Assembly: GCA_030761205.1 (NCBI GenBank)
Contig: JAULJL010000010.1
Coordinates: forward strand, 8,713,241-8,777,240
Length of the DNA stretch: 64,000 nucleotides
Direction of reading: 5' to 3'
Origin: Fremontodendron californicum
Lineage: Eukaryota > Streptophyta > Magnoliopsida > Malvales > Malvaceae
The position numbers were made by a program, and so were the translations under genes. Below the pieces are notes generated by a model. It made no database searches. It was given only the letters and a program-made list of their open reading frames with translations, and was not told where the DNA came from. Positions 23,137 to 33,998 of this stretch are shown here, piece by piece. Numbering within the stretch: the stretch's first letter is position 1; each line of letters starts with the position of its first letter.

Positions 23137-24673
23137 TGTTGTCGGATTTACCACACCAGTGCACGTATCGCAAACAAGTAATATAATGAGAAGTAGAGTG
23201 TCGAACCCACGAGGAATTGTTATTAAAATCGTTAAGTACTAAAATTCACACACTTAATCTTATCTAAACAATTAAATAAAGATGGTAATTAAAAACTAAA
23301 ATTAAAATAAACTAATATGAAAGCAAGTAAATTAGAAGATGAATTCAATAATTAATAAAAGACTAGGATTACAACTTCCCTCAACATTTCGCTTGAATCT
23401 CTCTCTACCTCTTAACTTGATTAATGATCCTGAGTTGTTAACCTAGAGTTCTAATTTATTTATAAGCATCTGTCGATGGTTTTACAAAAATATTCCTCCT
23501 AACCAATTAACTATATGTCTATGATAATTGAATTAAAGAAGAACCCATTAAGCTAAGGCTCTAACAATGGTTTCACATGACAAGTAAGTATATTTCTACC
23601 CTACCTGCAGATCAATTCATCCTAATAAATGAATATGAAACATGTGTCATTCAATCCATGTCCAATACTAAACTCCCTATGTCTAGTTGTACTTAGGTTA
23701 ACAAATCAATCTAATTGGTAGCTAAGCAATTAGAAGCATTAAGAACAAGAATGAACAAACAACTCAATAAACCATTAAATCAAGCTAGAGAGAGAAAGTA
23801 AATTCTAACTATGTGTTGAGTTCCATTGAAATCCTAGTAAAAGAGATTTAGTTCATGATAATTAATGAAAACAAATAATAAAATAGTTTCACCATCATCA
23901 ACAATACAAGAAAGATAAAGAAGATAAAAGAGAAAAGAAGAAACTAAGAGTTGTCAATTCTTGAGTCTTCAATTTTCAAGCTTCCAATCTTCTTGAGAGA
24001 ATTTGATGGTGGCTATCTTCTTGAGAGATAATTAGGTTTCCTGGTATCCAATCCTCTTTATTCTGACCTAAAAGAGTCCTATTTAAAGTGTCTAAGGCCT
24101 CCTGGAGTCCCAAACTTCGTGCCCAAGCAACCAGGTAAAAATCAGGCTTTTTTGCATTTTTTTATTTTTTCCACGGGTACTATCCATGAGTTGGCGCCGC
24201 GGCACCAACTTTCTGCCTCCCCAGCGCCGCGGCCCCAACCTTCTGTTTGCTGCCTGTAGGTTCTGACATCTTCTTGAACTTCGTCAGCTATTTTGACTGG
24301 GCAAATATTGTCTGCTTTTGATGTGCCTTATACTTTTGGAAATGTATGGAAGTCAGCTTCAAAAATAAAAAAGAGATTTTTCTCATTTGAAATTTTTAAG
24401 ATCGAGTTTTTCTTAAAAGAAGCTCTGGAGGTCGAATCTACCTGCTCATTGATTTGGACCAATTTTTGTCGTTTTGCACCTCGAAACTCCAGAACACCTT
24501 GGACCTATAAAAACACATAAATAACAACTAAATAACCATTTTAAGCATAAAATGAATAATTAAAATAAATATAAAAATATCTAAAACTAATCAAATCCTA
24601 ATAAAATCCTCAAGGACTTAGCCGATTTAAAAGCATAAAAGATGGCAAATAACTATATTTCCTAGAGTTATCA
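23137..24673 (-). repeat. 5' LTR of the pol-less Athila-like element
   Basis: 1537 bp, followed on the minus strand by the PBS. It retains the GC-rich palindromic core GCGCCGCGGC near 24191 and 24221. ORFs in it (for example 24293-24520) are not genes. Confidence 0.85.
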
Positions 24674-25268
24674 CACTCAAGTTTTTGTGGAGGATGAGGA
24701 CCTACACAACTTGAGCTGGACCACACGCGCGCGCGCCACTGCCGTCGAGCCGGGCTTGGGCTGGGTCAGGTTTGGGTCAGTAATTAATTTTTTGTCCGAA
24801 TAATTCTTCTTCTAGAATGTGTCTTTTCGGTCTATTCCTTCAGTTATATCTGTTCATTTCAGTTGCGTCCTTTGCCTATTGGTTGAACCAGTTCCTTGCT
24901 ACAGACTTGTCTGTTGACCGAACCGGTTCCTGTCAAACAGATGTGTCTGACCGGATAGACTTCTTTTTCACTATAAATAAGAGTGTGTTGTATCTGTTTT
25001 CACTCACTAATTCACCGAAATATTCTTGTCTTCTGAGAGAGAGACTTCAGCATTCTTTTGTCTACTGTGTTGCATCCGAGTGTGCTTTCATTTGCAACAT
25101 ATATCGAGAAAATCTGGGAGACTATTTGCATCCATACTGTAAGCACCTTAGACAGGCAAAAAACGTCTTAAGGTTAGAGGTCCAACCTTGACTAGATATT
25201 GATTTTTTCAAATCAATTACTGTAAGTGTCTTTAAATTCGATTATGCATATTGGTTGTAATCTGTTCG

Positions 25269-25299
<31 letters not shown>

Positions 25300-25363
25300 A
25301 GTTTTCTTCTTCTTCTCTATTTACATTTTACAATATATAGCATCTATATTTTCCAACAGGATC

Positions 25364-26317
25364 ATCTCTCCACTGGCTCTATTAATACCTCAGATAGTAA
25401 AAGAAACTCTGGAAAAAAAAAATTAAAAAAAAAAACAAAGAGGTGAGTGTGGAGTTTGGAGTTAGCCTAGAGATACAAAAGGTGACAACTTTGTCTAGTT
25501 TGCTTCGCTTTAAAATACAAAGGGAAGATGATGGATCATGAGATTTGCTGGGATGGATTGGTCTTAGTTCACGATCACTCCCAATATAATTCCTTCTTCC
25601 CTTGTTTATTGTTCTGGAATATGCTATGTTGCTCATTATGGTTTGATATCTGTTGTTGATGATAATTGAAGATTTCATAAAATAAAATAAACCTTCGGGT
25701 AGTTTGATTGGCCAAGGTCATATGATGATATTTGAGTGTCTACTTTTATTCTATAACATGTATATTTTAAGTGATGACTGGTACATGTCTTTAACACCTC
25801 TGTTAGCCCCTGTTTTTAGATGTTAATGTCTCAAATCAAGTTCATTCTGGTAGCCACACTTTTAAGTTGATTTTTCTGCACGAGACTTGAGTAAAACCTG
25901 TGTTATCAACCAAATTGTTATAGCTAAGAGTTTATTAAGAGATTTTCTGGGTTTTGAATGAAATGTTTTGAAAGCACTGAATGAAAAAATATATATATAT
26001 ATACTTTTCACTGTGGCATTCAAATGCATGCACTAAGCATTCGAATGCATGTTAAAAAAAATGGATTCGAATGCATGCTAAAATAAAGGGTTTGAATACC
26101 TTGTGTGGAAAAAAGAACAAAAAATCTAAATTCGAATGCCCACCTTTTATTTTGCCAAAAAAAATGCATTCAAATGCAACTCATGGTACATTCGAATGCA
26201 CCCAACCTTTTTTCAAAAGATGTAAAAAAAAAAACTTTTATTCAAAAACATTAAAAATAACTAAAAAAAACTATAGTTGTATCCAAATACCATGGCATTC
26301 GAATACACCTAAATGTA
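25364..26317 (+). repeat. Right part of the Tat-type LTR interrupted at 18698
   Basis: The sequence after the copia solo LTR carries many GCATTCGAATGC-like words (about 26017-26300), the same palindromic motif as at 18180-18300. That supports these as halves of one LTR or LTR-adjacent region. A (TA)n run lies at about 25988-26002. The minus-strand ORF at 25382-25678 is not recognised. Confidence 0.4.
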
Positions 26318-26336
26318 TGTTATATAAACCTGTCAA

Positions 26337-26620
26337 TTGGGTGGGTCGGGTTGGCCAGATCGATTCGTGTTTTAAAAAATTTTGGTTAATTTCAGGTTCG
26401 AATCATTTTGGTTTCGGGTCATTTCGAGTTCGGGTTATTTCAAGTTCGAGTCATTTCTAGTTCGGGTCATTTCGGCTTCAGGTCATTCGGGTTTGACACT
26501 CGGGTTATTCGAGTTCAAGTCATTCTAGTTCGGGTCATTTCGGGTTTGAGAAATTTGGGTTTGACATTCGAGTTATTTGGATTCGGGATATTTTGGATTC
26601 AATTTATTAATTTTTAAAAT
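26337..26620 (+). repeat. Degenerate 16-22-bp repeat (GGGTCATTTCGGGTTC family)
   Basis: About 14 imperfect units of TTCGGGTCATTTCGAG type. Related blocks lie at 31340-31550 (same strand) and 35715-35910 (opposite strand). ORFs 26071-26460 and 26408-26617 are read through this repeat and are not genes. Confidence 0.75.
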
Positions 26621-27289
26621 CAAATTAAATTTAAACAGATTATTTGATCGAATCAGATTTTGTTAGAATTTTATTGAAAAATAGAAATAAAAAATATTTT
26701 TAAAATAAATATAATATTATCGTGTATCTCAAATCGTTACCTAAATCTATTTAGATATTTGTAAAATATGTAAAATTTTATATTTGTTGAAAGGTTCAAA
26801 CATTAATAAGTAACATTTAATACTAAAAGTTTTATCAAGTGAATCAATCTTACAACTTGAAATGATTTTCTACTAAAATTAAATAAAGTTTAAGAACTTT
26901 ACTTAAAAGTTTAAATTATCAAGTGTAATGAAATATAACAATAAATGCTTGTTCAAAATAAAAATATAATAATAAACTAATTATGAAATTAAATTAGTTC
27001 ATTATGCTAAATATTTTTAAATTCTAAACATAATGTATTAAATTAAATTAATAAAAAAAAATTTATAACAAGTAAAGATGCAATTATTAACATATTGACG
27101 TACTGACATATATAATATTTTGTATAGAATATAATTTTTATTATATTAATATATACATATATGATTATATGCGTGTATATATATTTCTTTTTGTAGCTCT
27201 TTAGAATAAAATAAAATAAAATTACATATTTTTTATGAACTTAGTAGCAAGTATCATTAAACGGACTAATATTGTGACTATTGACGAAA

Positions 27290-27750
27290 CTAATTAAATC
27301 ATATGGTAAGAGATTATAAATTTGAAATTAAAAACAACATATTTATTCTAATAACATGTATATTGAAAAGAGATTAATTTATTATATATCACATGATAAG
27401 ATATTATTATAATGTATACAAAACATTATAATAAAATACACATATCAATGATCTATTTTATATATTTTTAAAAAATTACATGATAAGACTTAAGAGATTA
27501 TACATTTGAAACTAAAAACAACACATTTATTCCAAAAAATATGTATATTAATAAGAAATTATCTAATTTAATTTAAATAACATGATAAGATAGTATTATA
27601 ACGTAATTTACCAATCATTAAGATAAAATAACACTATCATTAGCAATGACCTTTTCTATGTATTTTATTCTACATTGCATGAGAAGATGTTATACTTTTA
27701 AAAATTAGAATAATACATTTATTTTAAATAATATGTATCACAATAAATTA
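27290..27750 (+). repeat. Tandem repeat, about 200-bp unit, three copies
   Basis: Units share ACA(T/C)ATTTATTC followed by A(C/T)ATGTATATT and CATGATAAGA, starting near 27335, 27515 and 27710. The last unit is cut by the LTR at 27752. Confidence 0.5.
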
Positions 27751-27751
27751 T

Positions 27752-30040
27752 TGTAGACACCAAATTTTATCCGAGATCTTTTAAAGCATTATTCGGAATT
27801 GTAAACACCCTATTTTTACTGGACTTTTTTCTCAAGCCTCATATTAAATCTTTGAGCTCTATGAGCCCAATTTCACTAATAGGATTTGGTTCATTTTAGA
27901 GTCATTTTCAGGCCCAATAAAGAAGGAGGCCCACATTTGTTTTTATTATCTACTCAATTATTTTTTAATTTTTTTCCTTTTATTTTTCTTTTCTTTCGAT
28001 TTTTTTTTTTTCATTTCAAACTTTCTTTGACTTTTCCTTTTGCAGCCTCGGTTTAGCCCAAAATCAGTGCAAATTAAACTCTCATTCTATTGGAATCGAG
28101 ATTCTCGATTCTCGATTGAATTCCCTTAATTCTTGGTTTTTTGCCCAAATTACATTTTATCCTTCCTCCTTTGCAGTCTCAACAAATCCCAAATTCAGTG
28201 TAATTTTAATTTTCAAGATCTGATTTTCCCCTTTGATTCTCAGCAAATCCCCAATCACATTTAAACCCTAAAATTAGGTATTAATTTTGATTCTAAAAAT
28301 CTGATTAAAAGGAAAGCAAATCAATTTGAGGAGAAGGATCGGATCTTTTTGAAAGGATTCCTGATCCAAACTCCTTTATAAATAGCAAAGCAAACAGACA
28401 GTAAAAGAAGGGAGAGCTCCATAATCATAAATCAAACACAAGCAACAATACGATTCCTCAGCAAAAGTTCACGAAAAGAAAGAGCGAGGGTTTTCTGGGT
28501 TTTAGGATTACGAGCTCGTTTTTCTAAAATACGGCTATAGGAAGAGAAGTAAGGAAAAGGGAGGTTCTCATTGCGGTTTCGGCGATGGGTGATTGGAAGG
28601 AAATCTTGTTTGGTGGCTATGATGTTGGGTTTTGCCGAAGTAAGAAAAAAAAAAAAAGAGGAGATTAGGTTGTTTATTTTAGTAAGTGGGAAGAGTGAAA
28701 CAGTGAGTTTTAGAGATAAAGTAAAAATAAAAAATAAAAAGAGCAGAAACCGATCAAGCTGACTTGACCCTCATTTAGCTTGGCGTTTTTTTATTTCTAG
28801 CATAATCGCGTGGTATGTTTTTTTAGCCCTCGTTGTTTTACTTATTCATTTATGCACACTTGTTTCTATTTCAATAGATGCATGTTTTAATTACCTTTAA
28901 CTAGTGATAGTGAAAATTTTAAAAATATGATTTGACAAGATTAGATAATTATGATTTTTTTATTTAGTTGTTTATTAATTATTTATTTATTTTAATAATG
29001 ATGAAATTGCTTATTTATGATTTATATTTTAGAATTATTAGATTTAATTTTGATAATAAATATTTCTTTCAAGAAATAGACGATTTAGTAAATTTAAAAT
29101 TAAAACAAAATCAATTCAACTTACATAATTTACTTTATTTTTATTTCCCATAATGAATGAAAATAATTGTGATCTTTCTGATGATGAAATTTGAAGTAGT
29201 CGCAAATGATAGACTTTTAAAAAAAAAATTAGATGAAAAAAATCTTCCTAAATTCCACTAGCATGATGGAGAATTTAGGTAGAAATTTCAAAATTACATA
29301 TCAAAATTTAATTCTAATTGTTAATAATAATTTGTAGTAAAATGATTAGGAATCAATTGTATCAAAAAGTCGAAAATAAATCAAGATCTTCTCGGTGATG
29401 GAACCCTAGAGAGTCGCAAATGATTGACTTCTAAAAAATTTTTAGGTGAGAAAAATCCTTCTAAATTCCACTAGCATGATGAAAGATTAGATAGAAAATT
29501 TCAACATCGTGGATCGAAATTTATCTCTTAATAATAATTCTTAGGAATTCAATTCAATTAAAATTTTCAATTTAGATAGTTAACCCTCTTTTTATAAAAT
29601 TTTAGAATAAAACCGATGATGAAGCCTCTTCGGGAGAATAAACAGTTTCTCTTGAATACTCTTGAGGTGAGAAGTTTTTCTTCGGAATTCCACCAACATG
29701 ATGGAGAATTCCTTGAAAAGTTTCTCCAATAATTAAATATTAAATTAAAAAATAAAGACTATTAAATTTTAGGACCTATAGGATAACATTAGGTTAATTA
29801 GGTACTATCCTTGGATAGGCGTTGTGGAGGTGTTAATCCTTCCCCACACGTAATCGAACTCCCGGACTTAGTTTTGAACGCAGACCGGAACCTATTTTTT
29901 TTAAGGTACCTTAATCGAGCTTAAGATCACTTTAGAAAGAATAGATTCATATAGGTGATCTAATCACATCATATAAAAGATTAGTGGCGACTCCATAATT
30001 GTATCTAGCATGCCGGATTCGCATTTGTCACGTTATGACA
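27752..30040 (+). repeat. Tat-type solo LTR or LTR remnant
   Basis: It starts TGTAGACACCAAATTTTATC. A second LTR-head-like TGTAAACACCCTATTTTTAC lies 51 bp downstream (27803). A TATA box (28377-28384) is followed by a leader. The 3' third has the Tat/Ogre signature: GTGTTAATCCTTCCCCACACG, then GTGGCGACTCC near 29983, ending near GTTATGACA. The length (about 2.3 kb) is normal for Tat LTRs. I found no convincing target duplication. The 63-codon ORF at 28571-28762 lies in the leader and is not supported as a gene. Confidence 0.55.
29160..29730 (+). repeat. Three direct repeats of about 220 bp within the Tat-type LTR
   Basis: Each unit has GATGATG(A/G)AA, AGTCGCAAATGAT, AATTCCAC(T/C)A(G/A)CATGATGG and AGAATT. 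Units start near 29170, 29390 and 29610, the third more divergent. A looser version (TCGTTGGAG, TTGTTGGAGAATTC) occurs at 34150-34610. Confidence 0.6.
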
Positions 30041-31339
30041 GTGATAATATGTATTAATCCATGTTTGATTGTTAGATTAATCTCGGTTAAAATATTTTAA
30101 TCTTGATCAAGTATTGTCTAAATCGAATTGAAGATTAAAATTGATTTTTGGATTTATAATCATTTTTTTTATAAAGTGGTCTTAGCTCAAATGACTTTAG
30201 GATTTCAATTTATTTTTGATTAGAAATCGTTTGCTTTAGATTTATTTTGGGTTTTGGGCTCAATATTGCTTTTTAGACTCAATTATCTTTTTGGGCTTTA
30301 GACTCGGGTTTTAAGTCCAATTTTGATCATATCCATTTTATTTTAATTTTTTTGTTTTGTTTTGTTTTGTTTTTCCTTTTTTTTTTTTATTTATTTTCTT
30401 CTCTCATTTTTTTTCTATTCATTTTCTTAATTTTTATTTTCCTTTAGTATTTCTTTATTTTTCGGAAAATGCAAAAAAAAAAAAAAAAGACCAAAAAGAA
30501 AGGGAATTAGATTTTAAAACCAAAAACAATATTTGAATAAAAAATCAAATTTAACAAAACTTAAAATTGTTATTCTAATTCCTATTTAAACACACGACAA
30601 TCATCATCAAAAAACAATCACGAAGGAAAAAAAAAGATTGACAGCAAGAAATTTTTGGGGTTTTTCGTTTTGTGAGAATCTTTGAGATTACTTTTTGGAT
30701 TTTCGGTTTAAGGATATTTTGCAATTATTTTTTTGTGAGCTTTCTAAATCGAGAAAAAGAGAATAGATTTCAGTGTTTTAGTAACAAAAAGGTGACAACA
30801 ATTCTTATTTTTAAACTTATATCTAAGATTATATTGGAAATCTAATCTGGCAGAAAGATCGATGAGGTTTCTAACAGTCGAATCTTAGTTTTTGATATAT
30901 TGGAACAAGTATTATATAATTTATTATAAATCATATGTAAACGCATGAGATTAAAAAATATATATAATTCATATTAAATCATATTATTAGATTATCCTAA
31001 GTAATATAACATATATTAATTTGTTTAAAATTAAATTATATTATAAGATTATCATAAATAATATAACATATAACTTTATAGAATTATTGTTAATTATTTT
31101 TTGTTTTAAAATAATAATTATCAATATATTTAATTATTTTATCAAAGTAAAAAATAAAGAAATTTATTTATCATATATGCTAATAAATATAAAAATTAAA
31201 ATTCAACTATAATAATAAAATTAATTTATTTTTTAATTATAATTAAAATATAATTGAAATTATAAAATTAAAATAAATTAATAATCTTGTCATATTTATT
31301 TATTTTATTAAATTAATATTTTTTAAAATAAAATTATAC
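30041..31339. other. AT-rich, LTR-like sequence without coding capacity
   Basis: 30060-30900 has LTR-like composition: a TTGGGC/TCAAT-rich U3-like part, ATTCCTATTTAAACACACG near 30575, and a leader-like segment to 30780. No defined ends. 30900-31339 is AT-rich with an ORF (31021-31212) of Ile/Asn/Lys composition that I reject. Confidence 0.35.
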
Positions 31340-31567
31340 TTAATTTAAGTTCGGGATATTTCGGATTCGGATCATTCCGGTTCTGGTTAATTTAGGTTCA
31401 GGTTATTTTGGGCCTCGATCATTTCGGGTTCGAATTATTTTCGGGTTCGGGTTGTTTTCTGGTTCGGGTTGTTTACTTTTTATGGTCAAATCGGGTTGGA
31501 TTGGGATCGCTTCGATCGGGTTGATTTTTAGGGTTCGGATCAAAATTGACAGGTCTATTGTTATATA

Positions 31568-31959
31568 TATATATATATATATTGGTTTTTTGTCTTTTCT
31601 TGTTTATTTCCCTTTATATTTTTATTTTTGATTTAGTTTATTATTATTATTATTTAAAAAATAATAATTTATCTGATTTTGTTTTATTTTATGATAAAAA
31701 TTAAAAAAAGAAGGCATTTCCGATTTAGAAGGAAACAGCTCTGTTTTGAGATTTATACCCAGTTTAAGTGGTAAGACACCCCCTCTAAAGTTATCCAAAT
31801 ACCTTCACAAGGGAAATATTTTTTAATGCGCATCATTTCTTCTCTAAGTTGTTTAGTTTAATTTATTTGTTATTTGATTTCTTGCAATTAGTTCATTCAT
31901 GGTGTAATTTATTTTTCCTTGCAATTCTTTTATTTACTAACTATCCATATGATTTATTT
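31568..31959 (+). other. Sequence left of the foldback element, possible LTR piece
   Basis: No gene. It begins with a (TA)n run and ends at the target site GATTTATTT (31951-31959). It may belong with 33999-35000. Confidence 0.35.
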
Positions 31960-33989
31960 GAGTTAATTGCATAAATGGTCTCCAAATTTTAAGGCATATT
32001 TTATATTAGTCCCTAAACTTCAAAACGTATTAATCAGATCCTCGATTTTATAGTTTTATATCAATGTGATCATTTTGTTAGCAAAATCGTTAGAGTAATA
32101 GTTAAATGACAGATGGCATGTGACGTGTAAATTACAAAAATATCATCTGCTGATGTGACCCTTCCTTTTGTCTTGAGTTAATAGCATCAATGATCCTCAA
32201 ACTTTAGGACATATTTTATATTGGTCCTCAAACTTCAAAACGTATCAATCATATCTTTTATTTTTTTTTCTTTTTTCTTTTTTATATTTTCCTTTCTCTT
32301 TTTTATAAATAAATACAAGAAATAAAAATAATTTATATTATAATTTAAATTAAATTAATTTTCTGAAAATATAAGTAATGTATAAACATATAAAATATTT
32401 ATTTAAATTAATTTTATAAAAATTATTTTTAATTTTTTTGTTTCTTTCCTTTTTCTCTTTTCTTTTCATTTTATATTCTTTATAAATAAACTAAAATATA
32501 AATAATAATTTATATTATATTATATTATATTAATTTTATAAATATTAAATAATTTATTGAAAATATAAAATATTTATTTACATTATTTTATAAAAATTAT
32601 TTTAAGTTTGTTTTTACTTTTTTCTCTTTTTTCTTTTCCCTCTTTTCTTATTAATAAATAAATACAAAGAAGAAAAAATAATAATTTATAATACAATTTA
32701 AATTAAAATTTAAAAAAGCTAATAATTTATAATATAAAAATATAAAAATATTTATTACATTAATTTATAAAAATAAATTTTCTTTTCTTTTTTATTTACT
32801 GTTATAAATAATTACATAAAATATTAATTATTTTGTAATAATTAAATAATTTATAAAAAATAATATATTTAGAAAAAGAAAAAGGAAAATAATATAATAA
32901 ATTTATATTATAATTAAATAATTTGGGGACCATTGGTACTATTAACTCCTTTTTTTCCTTTTCCCTTTTTCTTCTTTATAAATATATAAAAATAAAAATA
33001 ATTTATATTATAATTAAAATAAATTTTTAAAAATATAAAATATTTATTTACATTAATTTTATAATAAAAATATTTTTTTTCTTTTTCTTATTTTTTTTCC
33101 TTTTCCTTTTTCTAAATATATTATTTTTTATAAATTATTTAATTATTACAAAATAATTAATTTTTATTTAATTATTTATAACAATAAATAAAAAAGAAAA
33201 TAAAAATTGTTTTTATTATAAAATTAATGTAAATAAATATTTTTATATTTTTTATAAATTATTTACTTTTTAAATTTTAATTTAAATTGTATTGTAAATT
33301 ATTTTTTTTCCTTTGTATTTTTTTATTAACAATAAAAGAGGAAAAAGAAAAAAGAGAAAAAAAGTAAAAACAAACTTAAGATAATTTTTATAAAATTAAT
33401 GTAAATAAATATTTTATATTTTTAATAAATTATTTAATATTTATAAAATTAATTTAATATAATAAAATTGTTATTTATGTTTTAGTTTATTTATAAAGAA
33501 TATAAAATGAAAAAACAAAAAAAAGGAAAGAAACAAAAAAAATTAAAAATAGTTTTTATAAAATTAATTTATATAAATATTTTATATATTTATAAATTAA
33601 TTATATTTTCAAAAAAATTAATTTAAATTATAATATAAAGTATATATTTTTTATTTATTTATAAAAAGATAAAGGAAAATATAAAAAAGAATAAAAGATT
33701 TGATTGATACGTTTTTACGTTTGAGAACCAATATAAAATATGTCCTAAAATTTGGAGACCATTGGTGTTATTAACTCAAGACAAAAAGAAAGACCACATA
33801 AGCAGATCACATTTTTGTAATTTACACGTCACATGTCATCTGTCATTTAAGTTTTACTCTAACGGTTTTGCTAACGAAACCATATTGATACAAAATTATA
33901 AGATCGAGGATCTGATTGATACGTTTTGAAGTTTGAGAACCAATATAAAATATACCATAAAGTTTGGAGACCATTGATATTATTAACTC
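31960..33989. mobile_element. Foldback Mutator-like element with roughly 1-kb arms
   Basis: A 2030-bp element that is almost entirely one inverted repeat: left arm about 31960-32948, right arm about 32949-33989 (reverse complement). Termini GAGTTAAT...ATTAACTC are perfectly inverted. GATTTATTT is duplicated exactly on both sides (31951-31959, 33990-33998), the 9-bp duplication diagnostic of Mutator-like elements. The arms hold nested extra termini: GAGTTAAT at 32175-32182, ATTAACTC at 33770-33777, and ATTAACTC at the centre (32941-32948). The AT-rich remainder of each arm is four degenerate copies of a roughly 180-bp unit. No ORF. It would need transposase from elsewhere. Confidence 0.8.
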
Positions 33990-33998
33990 GATTTATTT

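Larger units (their letters stand above)
18971..24673 (-). mobile_element. Complete pol-less Athila-like LTR retrotransposon
   Basis: A 5.7-kb element on the minus strand: 5' LTR 23137-24673, PBS 23112-23130, gag remnant 22052-23004, conserved non-coding region, PPT at 20513-20525, 3' LTR 18971-20512. The flanks CACTT (18966-18970) and CACTC (24674-24678) are a 5-bp target duplication with one change, and the sequence across them rejoins the copia LTR. The internal region is only 2.6 kb, with no protease, RT or integrase. It is the same family as the element ending at 5309. The two LTRs are very similar by eye, so insertion was fairly recent. Confidence 0.85.
18699..25358 (+). repeat. Copia-type solo LTR, interrupted by a gypsy element
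   Basis: The left piece (18699-18970) starts TGTTGGATATC and the right piece (24674-25358) ends TTTTCCAACA, giving matching inverted ends. Flanks are AGATC (18694-18698) and GGATC (25359-25363), a 5-bp duplication with one change. The right piece holds a TATA box TATAAATA at 24972-24979 and a plausible leader. Without the gypsy insertion the LTR is about 0.95 kb. No PBS or PPT adjoins it, so it is a solo LTR. A CG-alternating tract (ACACGCGCGCGCGCCAC, about 24721-24737) lies in U3. The 124-codon ORF at 24817-25191 only overlaps the LTR and is not a gene. Confidence 0.7.
26327..31558. mobile_element. Candidate DNA transposon with GGGTTCGGGTCATTTC-type end repeats
   Basis: The left end has ACCTGTCAATT (26328-26338) and the right end AATTGACAGGT (31544-31554), an 11-bp inverted pair. 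TGTTATATA flanks both sides (26318-26326 and 31559-31567), a possible 9-bp target duplication, though in AT-rich sequence. Inside each end is 200-280 bp of degenerate GGGT(C/T)ATTTCGGGTTC repeats (26337-26620 and 31340-31550). These run in the same direction at both ends, which is not usual for a TIR element. An LTR (27752-30040) is inserted inside. No transposase. Superfamily unclear, possibly Mutator by duplication length. Confidence 0.4.

Noticed and set aside
24817..25191. 124-codon ORF upstream of the (TA)n tract
   Set aside because: It lies across the TATA box and leader of the copia solo LTR. No protein similarity recognised.
25382..25678. 98-codon minus-strand ORF as a possible gene
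   Set aside because: It starts and ends in AT-rich tracts within LTR-like sequence and matches nothing I recognise.
26071..26617. ORFs with repeated SSSHF/FRVRVI text
   Set aside because: They read the GGGTCATTTCGGGTTC repeat.
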